DNA from: Bacteroides sp.
GTDB taxonomy: Bacteria > Bacteroidota > Bacteroidia > Bacteroidales > Bacteroidaceae
Direction of reading: 5' to 3'
Assembly (NCBI GenBank): GCA_019416685.1
Contig: DXWV01000064.1
Coordinates: forward strand, 1-30,117
DNA: 30,117 nt
This document shows, one piece after another, positions 1 to 8,593 of this stretch. The notes beneath the pieces are model-generated. The model ran no database searches. It was not told the DNA's origin and worked only from the letters and a program-made list of their open reading frames with translations. The stretch's first letter is position 1, and the number at the start of each line of letters is the position of its first letter. The translations under genes were made by a program, and so were the position numbers.

Positions 1-78
1 CGGGCCGGATTATTTGGTCAGGTCTTAGAATTCTGTGGTGAAATACACTCAAAACTGAATAGAGATGAGCAAAACTAA
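1..78 (+). CDS. Possible 3' end of an upstream gene (partial)
   Basis: Frame 1 is open from the window edge to a TAA at 76-78 and encodes about 25 residues ending ...HSKLNRDEQN. The other two plus-strand frames are closed by stops within about 40 bases. The composition (LFGQVLEFCGEIHSKLNRDE) reads like an amphipathic helical C-terminus. No family can be named from so short a piece. A random open stretch of this length is quite possible, so this is a tentative call that needs the sequence to the left of the window. Confidence 0.35.
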   Translation, partial: RAGLFGQVLEFCGEIHSKLNRDEQN

Positions 79-173
79 ATCTTAACTTGATTTCAACTAC
101 TGATTCGCATTAGACATATTAAGGTAAATCTGCAATTAGTGAGAAAAATCAGAGAAGATATTGCACCTTAAAT

Positions 174-200
174 TACGTATTATACCTTTCTTAACACTTC
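174..200 (+). promoter_or_regulatory. Candidate ECF-type promoter (TACGTA-N17-CTTC) upstream of the sigma gene
   Basis: TACGTA at 174-179 is followed after exactly 17 bases by CTTC at 197-200, preceded by AAT so that the core reads TTACGTA. Spacing and both boxes match the elements upstream of the FecR, symporter and SusC operons (TACGTA-N17-GTTC), with one mismatch in the second box. It lies 108 bp before the preferred sigma start codon, so the leader would be about 100 nt. If real, it implies autoregulation of the sigma gene. This is one of the two weaker members of the set. Confidence 0.5.
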
Positions 201-253
201 TGTAATATATAGGAGAGTTGTAAATATACCATAGAACGAAAAAGTTCAGCACA

Positions 254-286
254 ATTGTTCTTTCTTATATTAAAATGTTATGTTTG
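254..286 (+). promoter_or_regulatory. Bacteroidota housekeeping-type promoter for the sigma gene
   Basis: The -7 box TATGTTTG at 279-286 fits the Bacteroides consensus TAnnTTTG exactly. ATTG at 254-257 is a 3-of-4 match to the -33 box TTTG, with a 21-base spacer. Transcription would start near 293, just before the ATG at 309. This supports the ATG over the TTG at 255, which lies inside the -33 box. Confidence 0.55.
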
Positions 287-308
287 TATAGTCTTAAATA
301 TAATAGTA

Positions 309-878
309 ATGAATGAACCTGATTTGATAACTGGCATAAAGAATGGGGATGTACAGTGTTTTGAAGAACTTTTTATGAAATACTATTCACATTTCAACCA
401 ATTTATATTTGGATTAGTGAAGGACGAATGGATCTCTGAAGATATTACGCAAAACACATTTATCAAAGTGTGGGTTAACAGAGAGAAATTACAAAGCGAC
501 TTATCGATTCACTCTTATTTGTATGTAATTGCTAAATATGAGATATACAACCACTTTCGTTCCAAGCAGAATCAAATTGTAGATCGTTTCCTGGATGGCG
601 TACACGACACCGTAGTCACTCCAAGTGCAGAAAATGAGTTGTTTTGGAACGAAATGCAGAAAGCAATTGCAGCTATCATTGAAACAATGCCGGAGAAGCG
701 GCGTGCCATTTTCAATATGAGTCGGTTTGAGCATAAATCTGCAAAAGAAATAGCCGAAATAATGCATATTTCGGCACGTACGGTAGAAAAACATATTGAG
801 CTTGCCCTTCGTGAATTACGTACGAAATTAACTCCTTTCTTATTTTGGATATTGGTCTATGGACATATTACATTATAA
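309..878 (+). CDS. ECF-type RNA polymerase sigma factor (FecI-like, Bacteroidota type)
   Basis: This 189-residue protein directs RNA polymerase to a specific promoter class. Sigma-70 region 2 spans about residues 12-88 (SEDITQNTFIKVW near 43-55 is the core-binding signature). Region 4 spans about 120-172, with a helix-turn-helix near 144-166 (SAKEIAEIMHISARTVEKHI). The ATG at 309 is chosen over a TTG at 255 because homologues begin a few residues before region 2 and because a good -33/-7 promoter overlaps the TTG. The hydrophobic tail (FLFWILVYGHITL) is slightly unusual. The usual partner, a FecR anti-sigma gene, is not directly downstream; the only one in the window lies 5.3 kb away on the other strand. 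The gene is convergent with the DUF4886 gene, with a gap of about 23 bp. It probably controls the neighbouring PUL. Confidence 0.92.
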   Translation: MNEPDLITGIKNGDVQCFEELFMKYYSHFNQFIFGLVKDEWISEDITQNTFIKVWVNREKLQSDLSIHSYLYVIAKYEIYNHFRSKQNQIVDRFLDGVHDTVVTPSAENELFWNEMQKAIAAIIETMPEKRRAIFNMSRFEHKSAKEIAEIMHISARTVEKHIELALRELRTKLTPFLFWILVYGHITL

Positions 879-901
879 TTTGGATTACGATGTCTTCCAT
901 C

Positions 902-3900
902 TTATTTTTTAATGAATTTAATGCAATCATGTTTGCTCTTAAAAAGATATATACCATGTTGTAATGAATTTATATCTAATTCTGCGATAGCCTCTTTTAT
1001 TGTTTTATTAATAACCTCCATTCCGTTTACATCCACAATAGCAATATTACCAATTGGATTTTCTGAAGTTATATCAATTTTGCTGTTACTGATTGTTATT
1101 TTATCTTTAGTTTTCTGATTATCGGTTCCTGTTGCTATGGTTTTGGCATAGAGTCTGAGGTCGGTTTGGGTAGTTGAATTCTCATCATAGCGATTTCCTT
1201 TCTCATCATACCATCCTTCAAAAGTCGTTCCGTCGTCGGGAACAGGATTTTGGGGAAATTTCATTTCTGTATTGTTGTAAAGTACTGCATATTCGTTGCC
1301 ATTATACATAAAGACTGTTTTGTAGACTCTGTTGGTACCACTATAGACGACCGGCATGTTATTATCAGAATCAAGCTCCTGTCCGAAAAGAAATTCCATT
1401 TGATCACCGTTTAATAAATAAGTAGCTTCTCCGGAATGAAACTTTTTCATATCCATAGGAATTCCACCTTTGCCTGTTAAGGTATAGCCCGCATAATAAT
1501 AGTTGTTTTCACAGTCGAAATTTACGGTGTTGTTTTTTCCATAAATAGCTCCTTGATCCGTGCCCGTGCAGTCAATGGTGCCGATAACATAATTGTTCGT
1601 AATGGTTTCGGCAGCTTTTGACAAATTAGAATATGAATTGATTCCGGCTACATATTTAGGGGTTCCAGAACCGTTATTTTTAATGCTACCGTCAAAGTAA
1701 CATCCGTTAATAATAGCTTCGATGCCGGTCGTACTTGAATTTGTACATCCCAAAATGCCGCCGACACCATTGGTTACTTTTCCGGATGTTGTGATTATTA
1801 TATTGCCTGAATACGAGCAGTTTTTTACATTCGCATTTTTCATAAATGCCAATACACCACCCACATATCCCGGCGCTCCCATGATATTGATTTCAACATC
1901 GCTATGGCAATTAACCATATTTCCTAAGGCATTGGCTTTACCAATGAATGATCCGACTTGAGTTTTCTGAGTTATGGATGCGGGAATATCGATTTTCCCT
2001 GAGAGATTAATGTTGAGAATATCACAGCTTTCGCTGTTTGTACCACCTATTAAGCCTGCAAAATTTGATTTTTCTGTAAGGTCACTTTTATTTATATACA
2101 TATTATAAATGTGATAACCTTGTCCGTCAATTTTTCCGGTAAAATAAGTTCCGTATCCTATTGGAGTCCATGGTTGATTGCCTAAATCTATATCTTTGGC
2201 AATCTTTATACCTGTTATGGCATGGCCTTGATTGATTTGATTGGCTACCCATGCTAGTTCTGCTCCTGTGTAAATAACACAATTACCGGAAACGTCACGA
2301 GCCGGTTCAATCATAGAAATACCATCCCACGGACCTTCTGTTACGGGTTCGAAGGGTACGACTTTCACAATACCCGGAACCATAATAGCCATAGCATTGA
2401 TGTAACCGGTTTTGTAGGTATCTGCACTTGTAGCTCCCGGGGTTACCGTAAATCGGATATGTCCGTCTGCATCCGGATATATTGAAGAGAGTTCAGCGAT
2501 CGAATGATCGTTGTTGTTTCCATTTAATGCAATGTAATTTTCTACAGTTCCAAAGGTTGAATATTCAGCTTCATGAACTTCTGTAGCATTCATATAGGAA
2601 CCAAACATATAAAAATCATAGGATTCCTTAGGATCCAGATTGCTGAATACGATTTCGGCATTGTCAATAAGAACGCCGTCTTTTTCGATACCGTTTACCC
2701 AATAACCTGTTGAAGATGCATTTGCGGGCATGTTAAGCAACGTATTTGTTTCGGATGCACCGTTTTCTGTGACACCGGCAAAACCTTTTGTGATGTTTAG
2801 AGATATGCCTGAAGCCTTATTTTCCGAATCTGTCAAGCTTTCAATTTTAGTTCCGGCAAGATGGGATGTTACATTATTCCAGGAATCTTCTTGAGTTGTT
2901 TTTCCATTGGTGGTAAAGTTAATATAGATAGGAATTTTCCCCGGAACCTCAAGATGTGGAATCACCATCAATGCTCCCAGATAATAAGTTTTCTTTTCTT
3001 CGTTATTGTTTGCGCCGGCTTTTACAGTTAAATAGATGCGTCCTTTTTCATCGGCAATTATTCCTTGAACCGTTGCAATATTTGCAGTGTTTTTTGTAGG
3101 ATTCAGAGAGGCGTTTCCATCATTTTTTCCTTTGAATGAGTAGACGGTTTCAGAATTGGTCGATGTATTATTCATAACTGAGGCAAATACGTTCATATCA
3201 TACGCCTGGCCCGGATATAATCCGGAAATAATAACCGAACTCTCTGTAGTGCCATAAAAGGTTGATTTAGACACATTCGAAGGCATATCTAAAGCTGTAG
3301 TCGATGAAGTCGTTCCGATAGAGGAAACACCGTCGAATGGTTTTTCTATTGAAACTTTCACTTCGGTTCCATAACCTTTGCTGTTATATAGATTTCCCAC
3401 ATTTGCTCCGGTTAGTGTGGTTGTTAAACTATTCCATGAATATTGAGAGATTGCAGATGAACCAACACCTATGCCGAAATTAATCATTAGCGGTCTGTCG
3501 ATGACCTTGGGTTTTGCATCAGGGTTTACCCCATAAGTATCTGTAAGGCTACTGATACTTTTGGGGTGGATAATGGCTTCATGTACGGCATATTGGCACA
3601 TCTCTGCACAGAAATCACTAATGGAAGCAGGGTGATAAGTTAACCCGATGACACTCTTTCCGAAGATTTTTTCGTACCATGTTAGTGCTACGGTATAACG
3701 GCCGTGACTGAGATTCATGTGATAGCCATCACGATTATAATCATCACCAATATAACTGGTACGTCCATTTTGGACAGCTGTTCCGCCCGGAATTATGTTT
3801 TCTTCACCAATTCCCGATTGTATGGCGGCGCGGCCTGCACAATCAACGATTTTTGTATATTGATCCATTTGGTCAGTGTAAAGACCTTTATTGATTAACT

Positions 3901-4405
3901 CCTCTAATTTTGCCGAACCATTTTGATAGGCCCAGGTCATGTAAAGATAAAACTGGGCGTTTTTATTCGTGAGATGAGTTTTAAAGTAGGTGATCAGATT
4001 GGTCAGGTATGGGAAATAGTGACTATATGCACCCGAATAATTATGGTCAGTTTGTATAATGACAATATCCCAGTCTTCATCCGTAATGATATTTGCATCG
4101 AATTTGCGACTGTTGCCTCCTGTCGATGTCATTTTTCCATCTTTAATTTTGTAGTAATTGTATATCTGCTGATTTGTGGTAATATAATTCGTGTGAAGTT
4201 CCAGTGTGGTTCCTCCTTTATATGGAAACCCCAGCACAATATCATCTCCAGCAGCTTGTACTATCGGAAGAAACTCCTGTAAAGCCGCATCAAACGAGAA
4301 ACTGTTTCCAACAACGAGAATCTTTTTCGTTTCTGCATTCGTTGTAAAAACTGTTCCTGTAATACTTAAGAACAGCATTAAATAAAGTTTGAAAACCTTT
4401 TTCAT
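902..4405 (-). CDS. Large secreted DUF4886/SGNH-like protein with GLUG-type and InlB-type repeats and a T9SS-like tail
   Basis: This 1167-residue exported protein has a signal peptide (about 1-24). A DUF4886 domain (about 28-275) follows, an SGNH-hydrolase-like fold. GNSFS at 33-37 gives a candidate catalytic Ser35, and DGYH at 226-229 supplies a D-x-x-H pair. Two tandem related modules of roughly 180 residues follow (about 305-487 and 488-680; both begin with an INF strand and a Trp-Asn pair). Next is a region of GLUG-like repeats (about 690-960; phrases such as GKIDGQGYHIYNMYI and VGGVLAFMKNA), an InlB B-repeat-like module (about 1040-1100; FEGWYDEKGNRY) and a C-terminal tail resembling a T9SS type A sorting domain (VDVNGMEV...LQHGIYLFK). 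The combination suggests a surface or secreted esterase or binding protein. The substrate is unknown. It is the last gene of the FecR-GH13 operon, 32 bp after GH13. Confidence 0.82.
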   Translation of the reverse strand: MKKVFKLYLMLFLSITGTVFTTNAETKKILVVGNSFSFDAALQEFLPIVQAAGDDIVLGFPYKGGTTLELHTNYITTNQQIYNYYKIKDGKMTSTGGNSRKFDANIITDEDWDIVIIQTDHNYSGAYSHYFPYLTNLITYFKTHLTNKNAQFYLYMTWAYQNGSAKLEELINKGLYTDQMDQYTKIVDCAGRAAIQSGIGEENIIPGGTAVQNGRTSYIGDDYNRDGYHMNLSHGRYTVALTWYEKIFGKSVIGLTYHPASISDFCAEMCQYAVHEAIIHPKSISSLTDTYGVNPDAKPKVIDRPLMINFGIGVGSSAISQYSWNSLTTTLTGANVGNLYNSKGYGTEVKVSIEKPFDGVSSIGTTSSTTALDMPSNVSKSTFYGTTESSVIISGLYPGQAYDMNVFASVMNNTSTNSETVYSFKGKNDGNASLNPTKNTANIATVQGIIADEKGRIYLTVKAGANNNEEKKTYYLGALMVIPHLEVPGKIPIYINFTTNGKTTQEDSWNNVTSHLAGTKIESLTDSENKASGISLNITKGFAGVTENGASETNTLLNMPANASSTGYWVNGIEKDGVLIDNAEIVFSNLDPKESYDFYMFGSYMNATEVHEAEYSTFGTVENYIALNGNNNDHSIAELSSIYPDADGHIRFTVTPGATSADTYKTGYINAMAIMVPGIVKVVPFEPVTEGPWDGISMIEPARDVSGNCVIYTGAELAWVANQINQGHAITGIKIAKDIDLGNQPWTPIGYGTYFTGKIDGQGYHIYNMYINKSDLTEKSNFAGLIGGTNSESCDILNINLSGKIDIPASITQKTQVGSFIGKANALGNMVNCHSDVEINIMGAPGYVGGVLAFMKNANVKNCSYSGNIIITTSGKVTNGVGGILGCTNSSTTGIEAIINGCYFDGSIKNNGSGTPKYVAGINSYSNLSKAAETITNNYVIGTIDCTGTDQGAIYGKNNTVNFDCENNYYYAGYTLTGKGGIPMDMKKFHSGEATYLLNGDQMEFLFGQELDSDNNMPVVYSGTNRVYKTVFMYNGNEYAVLYNNTEMKFPQNPVPDDGTTFEGWYDEKGNRYDENSTTQTDLRLYAKTIATGTDNQKTKDKITISNSKIDITSENPIGNIAIVDVNGMEVINKTIKEAIAELDINSLQHGIYLFKSKHDCIKFIKK

Positions 4406-4437
4406 TGATTTATTATTTTGTTGATGACTAATATGAA

Positions 4438-6135
4438 TTACAGAACCTTACAGATGACAGAACTTACTCCTTGGATTCTCAGTGATAGTTTATCTTTCGA
4501 TTTCTTTACTGACAAGTTTTGGGGATTTCCCCAAATAACTTCTAATCGATCATATCCTTCAATGGATGCCGTAGCACTTTTTTCTCTCGGATTAATAATT
4601 ATCAGATACTTTGAGTGATCGTCGGAGCGTTCGTATACGGCAGGATATGCTTGTTGCGGATCGCTGACAAACTTCCATCCTCCTGTATTTCCCAATGCGG
4701 AGATTGAAGAACGGAGGGCAAGAAGCCCCTTCGTCCAGTTGAGTATTGAATGCGGGTCATCGATTTGACCGGCTACTGTCGGACGCTTCGGATCCGGGTC
4801 TATAGGTAAGTACAACTTTGAAGGGTTACAGGTAGAGAAACCGGCTGTTGCGCCTGCTTCCCATTGCATGGGTGTTCTTTGGGCCGACCGGTCACGACTA
4901 CCTTCAATAAACGGCCATCCGTCCATTGAACGCATCCCGATCTCTTCTCCATAGTAGACAATTGGTATCCATGGCATTGTCAGGAAGAATGTCATGGCTA
5001 CTTTTAGTTCCTCCGGAGTAGAACGTTGGTTGCGATTTAGCCTCCATGTATCATGGCTGGATGTGGGCATACATGGGAAACCGTGCCCCTTGGTTACTTC
5101 ATAGATTTTTATAAAAGGTTCTACAAAAGAGCTGAACTTCCCTTTTCCCGCCCTGTCAAACCAACAGTCTTTCGGTTGGTATATACCGGTTTCCGGATCT
5201 CTATTCCGATGTGTATTGTGTACCAGATCGCGATACATGGTTTTTCCACATCCGTTGTGGCGGATAATATCGATATCGAAGCCGCAGGAAATAGCTTCTA
5301 TCGGACTTGACCATTCAGACAAGAAGATCGTTTCGGGATAGTTTTCCGCTTGCCAGGAAAATATTTCATTCCAAAGTTTTCTTACCCCGTGAAACTCTGC
5401 GTCATCTCCCTTTACCAATGACCAGGCCAGGTCACAACGAAAACCGTCAACTCCCTTATCAAACCAGAAAGAGATGATATTCTTTATCTCTTGGCGGACT
5501 GCTTTTGGACCGGGGGCATCATAGGCTTGTTCCCACGAATTTTCCGGGTTCGGCTGATAATATCCGTAATTAAGTGCCGGCTGAATATCGTAATAATTCA
5601 TCAGGTAGTATCCGTCGCGTGGATATTCATTTTTTACCCAGCCTCCTCTTTCCGGTTTCGGCGGAGTTGTTTTTTTACCTTTCGTCCAGATGTAATAATC
5701 GGCATAATGACCATTCGGGTCTCCATTTGCAGCCTCCAGAAACCAGGGATGCTTGTCCGAAGTGTGACCAGCTACAAGGTCGAGGCATACCTTAATACCC
5801 TTTGCATGTGCATCATTTACCAGATTTACCAAATCGGTATTTGTGCCGAAGCGTGGGTCGATTTTATAGAAATCGGTGATATCATAACCACCATCTTCAA
5901 ATTTACTGCAAAAGACCGGACTGATCCAGATGGTATTAAATCCCAGATCCTTTACGTAGTCCAAGCGAGAACGTATACCCTCCAGATCGCCGTATCCGTC
6001 TCCGTTGCTATCCATGTAAGAAGAAGGATAGATGTGATATATGGCTGCACTTTCCAGCCATTTGGGGTAGTTTCGGATGGCAAAGAGGTTGCTTGCAAGG
6101 GCCATAAAGCTAAAAAAGAAAATGATTCGTTTCAT
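4438..6135 (-). CDS. GH13 alpha-amylase-family glycosidase, exported
   Basis: This 565-residue retaining alpha-glycosidase has a TIM barrel. The signal peptide is about 1-19 (LFA then IRN), with no lipobox. Conserved GH13 regions are visible: DLVAGHTSDKHPWF at 119-132 (region I, with Gly where Asn is usual), GFRCD at 231-235 with nucleophile Asp235, FLSEW at 271-275 with acid/base Glu274, and SHDTWR at 360-365 with His361 and Asp362. RTPMQW at 420-425 is typical of oligo-1,6-glucosidase, trehalose-synthase and alpha-glucosidase branches rather than classical endo-amylases. Exo- or oligosaccharide specificity is therefore likelier than polymer cutting. It acts in the periplasm by inference. 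It sits between FecR (52 bp upstream) and the DUF4886 gene. The exact subfamily cannot be set by eye. Confidence 0.92.
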   Translation of the reverse strand: MKRIIFFFSFMALASNLFAIRNYPKWLESAAIYHIYPSSYMDSNGDGYGDLEGIRSRLDYVKDLGFNTIWISPVFCSKFEDGGYDITDFYKIDPRFGTNTDLVNLVNDAHAKGIKVCLDLVAGHTSDKHPWFLEAANGDPNGHYADYYIWTKGKKTTPPKPERGGWVKNEYPRDGYYLMNYYDIQPALNYGYYQPNPENSWEQAYDAPGPKAVRQEIKNIISFWFDKGVDGFRCDLAWSLVKGDDAEFHGVRKLWNEIFSWQAENYPETIFLSEWSSPIEAISCGFDIDIIRHNGCGKTMYRDLVHNTHRNRDPETGIYQPKDCWFDRAGKGKFSSFVEPFIKIYEVTKGHGFPCMPTSSHDTWRLNRNQRSTPEELKVAMTFFLTMPWIPIVYYGEEIGMRSMDGWPFIEGSRDRSAQRTPMQWEAGATAGFSTCNPSKLYLPIDPDPKRPTVAGQIDDPHSILNWTKGLLALRSSISALGNTGGWKFVSDPQQAYPAVYERSDDHSKYLIIINPREKSATASIEGYDRLEVIWGNPQNLSVKKSKDKLSLRIQGVSSVICKVL

Positions 6136-6187
6136 CTGATTATTTTTTGTGGGTTTTATGATTTACCTATTGAAAACTGAAATTGTG

Positions 6188-7162
6188 TTACCGTATCTCT
6201 ATAATGGTGTTATCATGATATATAATTTTCATCTGTTGTGATGCATTCAGGCAATTTAAAATCTGTTCGATTGTCTCATCGTTGGCAAATATTGCATCGT
6301 ATTTTATCGATTTTAATTTTGGATTGGTGATTACAATCTTCTTTTGGAAGTGACGTTCGAGTTGATTGGTTATATCTTTCAGCTTTTTATCGATAAAGTA
6401 AAATTTACGGGATTGCCCAGGGGTGGCTATAGTCGAAATATTCATTTGTGACATTTCGCCGGTATTCTTATCAATCTTTATAATATCACCGGGAGCCATG
6501 AGTACTTCTACCTGTTTGTTGTTGAATTCTGATTCTACGTCCACGCATCCTTCGTATAATATCACTTCAAATTCTGAATCGGATTCATGCGATTGTACGT
6601 TGAATTTAGTTCCCAATACTTTGATTGTTGCATTGTTGCACACAACGAAGAACGGATGTTTCGCATCTTTGGTTACCTCTACGTATGCTTCGCCAAACAA
6701 ATGCACTTTCCTGTTACGGGTAAAATCATTTGCTGCGTAAAAGAGAGCACTTGTGGGTTTGAGATAGATTTTTGTAGAGTCGGGAAGTATCACCATTTTT
6801 GAATCACCTGCCGATGCATATACTTTTTCTAAATCGATATCGCCGAACCGGGAACTCCATAAATGTATACCCAATAGGAAACCGCATATCAGGACGGTGG
6901 CGGCTATTCCCGATATCCAACGGTATATCGTCTTCCTCTTTTTCATGATTTTGGGCGTTCCGATACCGATACGATGGCATGTGTGGTTGAACGCATTTCT
7001 GGCTTTCTGTTCATCCTGATGGGTACATTCTTTCAACAGTTCCAGAAGAATAGTGTCCAATTCGGCATTATTGATATTGCTTATATACCATTGTTCTATT
7101 TTCTCGGAGTCAGAGGGGGTGGACTGACTCTCAAAAAACATCTTTATGCTTTCTTTTTTCAT
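6188..7162 (-). CDS. FecR-family anti-sigma factor with DUF4974
   Basis: This 324-residue inner-membrane regulator has a cytoplasmic N-terminal sigma-binding region (1-80, including IEQWYISNINNAELDTILLELL). One membrane helix lies at about 83-102 (ISGIAATVLICGFLLGIHLW). The periplasmic FecR domain is at about 115-215 (ILPDSTKIYLKPTSAL, LFGEAYVEVTKDAKHPFFV, GTKFNV), with DUF4974 at about 255-324 (FYFIDKKLKDITNQLERHF). In known systems this class senses an STN-domain TonB-dependent receptor and frees or activates a FecI-type sigma. The only such receptor and sigma in the window are at 22586-19032 and 309-878, so the trio is spatially split. It is the first gene of an operon with GH13 and DUF4886, and a TACGTA-N17-GTTC element lies 32 bp upstream. 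Confidence 0.92.
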   Translation of the reverse strand: MKKESIKMFFESQSTPSDSEKIEQWYISNINNAELDTILLELLKECTHQDEQKARNAFNHTCHRIGIGTPKIMKKRKTIYRWISGIAATVLICGFLLGIHLWSSRFGDIDLEKVYASAGDSKMVILPDSTKIYLKPTSALFYAANDFTRNRKVHLFGEAYVEVTKDAKHPFFVVCNNATIKVLGTKFNVQSHESDSEFEVILYEGCVDVESEFNNKQVEVLMAPGDIIKIDKNTGEMSQMNISTIATPGQSRKFYFIDKKLKDITNQLERHFQKKIVITNPKLKSIKYDAIFANDETIEQILNCLNASQQMKIIYHDNTIIEIR

Positions 7163-7194
7163 ATATTTTTTATTAATCTTTCCTTATATAAAAA

Positions 7195-7221
7195 GAACAC
7201 ATTACATGATATGACTACGTA
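7195..7221 (-). promoter_or_regulatory. Candidate ECF-type promoter (TACGTA-N17-GTTC) for the FecR operon
   Basis: On the minus strand TACGTA (7221-7216) is followed after 17 bases by GTTC (7198-7195), then TTT. The box ends 32 bp before the FecR start codon, the position expected of a -10 element. It is preceded by GAT, giving TTACGTA. The element sits between the symporter stop and FecR, with no clear terminator in between, so read-through from the symporter is also possible. Confidence 0.65.
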
Positions 7222-7247
7222 ATCCGATTTTGAAAATAGACATTTTA

Positions 7248-8423
7248 TTATTGTGCGGATGCATATCTCTTTCCGAAAAAGCGGTCGATAATGAGGGTGA
7301 TAGCGCCGTCTCCGCTTACGTTACATGCTGGGCCATATCCGTCGAGAGCCAGATAGATGGTCATCATCAGGGCACTTTGTTCCGGCGAAAAACCGAGAAC
7401 AGATTCTAGTAATCCGATCGATGCCATCAAAACTCCTCCCATTACTCCGGGGGCAGCTACGGCAGAAATCCCTTGTAAAAGGATGAAATTGGCAAAGAGG
7501 GCGAAACTAATGTTCATTCCGCTCAGGTACATCACTGCGATTGATGTAGTGATAAGCTTGATAGTCGATCCGCACATGTGGACTGTTGAACAAAGAGGAA
7601 CAGTAAAATTGGCGATCTCTTTAGTCGCACCATTCTTCATGGCACACTCGAGCGTGACTGGAATAACGGCCGAGCTGGAACAGATTGAAAAGCCTGTCAA
7701 ATACGCTGGAATAATATTCCATATACATTTAAAAGGATTTTTTTTAGCCATCAGTCCGGCTATAATATATTGGATAATGAGGTAACAAATAGACAGGATG
7801 ACACCGGTTGCAATGACTTTAACACCTGTCCCCATGACAGTTGACAGATGACCGGCAGCACTCATCTCACATATCATTGTAAAGATGTAAAAGGGTAAGA
7901 GAGGGATGATGGCACGTTCAATCGTGAGTTTTACAATTTCTCCGAATTCATCGAAGGCTTTCTTTAGTCCCGGGGCTTTGGTGAAAATAATGCCGACGCC
8001 GAGCATGAATGACAAGAGGAGAGCCGTCAGTATGTCGCAAATCGGAGGGAATTTGATATTGAAATAGGGCTCGAATACTTTTCCTTCCAGTGCAGAGGTG
8101 GAAATTTCACCGATACTTAGATAATGAGGAAGCAAACTTGAAGCAAAGCCATATGCAAAAAATCCTGCACCTATCGTTGACAGATATGAGATAACGATAA
8201 CACTCAATAGCATCTTTCCGGCTCCGCGTCCCAGATTAGCTACAGATGGAGTCACGAGACCCAATACGAGTAAGGGTACGATAAATTTGAGAATTTGTGC
8301 AAAGAACACATTGAAGGTTTTAAATATTCTGATCATAACATCCGGCGCTATAAGTCCCAATAACGAACCGATAGTTATCGCAATCAATACCTTAGGGAAC
8401 AATCCCAACTTTCTTTTTTTCAT
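7248..8423 (-). CDS. Dicarboxylate/amino acid:cation symporter family protein (SDF/DAACS)
   Basis: This 391-residue inner-membrane secondary transporter has several hydrophobic segments typical of the glutamate-transporter fold. The HP1 serine motif is at 248-253 (CSSSAV, followed by IPVTLEC). TM7 usually carries NMDGT; here the equivalent stretch reads VHMCGST at 281-287. The cation site and substrate may therefore differ from glutamate/aspartate carriers, as in other divergent family members. TM8 carries DGYGPACNVSGDG at 361-373, a version of the conserved C-N-x-x-G-D signature. The substrate is probably an amino acid or small carboxylate and cannot be decided here. The gene is a single transcription unit by spacing. 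It shares the TACGTA-N17-GTTC upstream element with the PUL operons, suggesting its substrate is a product of that system. Confidence 0.88.
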   Translation of the reverse strand: MKKRKLGLFPKVLIAITIGSLLGLIAPDVMIRIFKTFNVFFAQILKFIVPLLVLGLVTPSVANLGRGAGKMLLSVIVISYLSTIGAGFFAYGFASSLLPHYLSIGEISTSALEGKVFEPYFNIKFPPICDILTALLLSFMLGVGIIFTKAPGLKKAFDEFGEIVKLTIERAIIPLLPFYIFTMICEMSAAGHLSTVMGTGVKVIATGVILSICYLIIQYIIAGLMAKKNPFKCIWNIIPAYLTGFSICSSSAVIPVTLECAMKNGATKEIANFTVPLCSTVHMCGSTIKLITTSIAVMYLSGMNISFALFANFILLQGISAVAAPGVMGGVLMASIGLLESVLGFSPEQSALMMTIYLALDGYGPACNVSGDGAITLIIDRFFGKRYASAQ

Positions 8424-8461
8424 TTTGTCAATATTTTAATTTAAAGGAACACTCATTCAAG

Positions 8462-8488
8462 GAACACATCACATCATACATCTACGTA
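8462..8488 (-). promoter_or_regulatory. Candidate ECF-type promoter (TACGTA-N17-GTTC) for the symporter gene
   Basis: On the minus strand TACGTA (8488-8483) is followed after 17 bases by GTTC (8465-8462), then CTT, ending 38 bp before the start codon. The preceding base is C, giving CTACGTA rather than TTACGTA. The spacer closely resembles that of the FecR element: both contain a TAT-ATG-T-ATGTGTTC pattern. A second GGAAC lies 15 bp away at 8446-8450. Confidence 0.62.
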
Positions 8489-8593
8489 GTCGGTGTTTTT
8501 ATTTGTTTTGAATATTGTGGCTTTTGACGGCTTTGCTATTGTAAGAAAGCATGTTAATGTTTTTTAAATCAGTGTCGGTTTTGTGCTGTTGGT

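Larger units (their letters stand above)
79..308. other. AT-rich upstream region of the sigma factor gene
   Basis: No coding sequence was found here. The stretch holds two candidate promoters for the downstream ECF sigma gene: a TACGTA-N17-CTTC element at 174-200, shared with other operons of this locus, and a Bacteroidota housekeeping-type promoter at 254-286. The intervening sequence is AT-rich and otherwise featureless to the eye. Confidence 0.6.

Noticed and set aside
255..308. TTG-initiated N-terminal extension of the sigma factor (18 residues)
   Set aside because: A good -33/-7 promoter spans 254-286, so the TTG would lie at or upstream of the transcription start, and the extra residues are low-complexity; the ATG at 309 fits the family.
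501..794. 97-codon open frame antisense to the sigma gene
   Set aside because: It is a shadow of the real gene, has no domain, and its residue composition is not protein-like.
879..901. Terminator between the convergent sigma and DUF4886 genes
   Set aside because: The 23-bp gap has T-rich sequence but no stem that I can find; the two transcripts may overlap.
5953..5958. TACGTA inside the GH13 gene as a further regulon site
   Set aside because: No GTTC or GAAC at 17 bases on either side, and it is within coding sequence; it is used instead as a control, like the other coding-region copies.
5491..6180. 229-codon plus-strand open frame opposite the GH13 gene
   Set aside because: The minus strand encodes an unmistakable GH13 enzyme with all catalytic motifs; the opposite frame has no recognisable domain.
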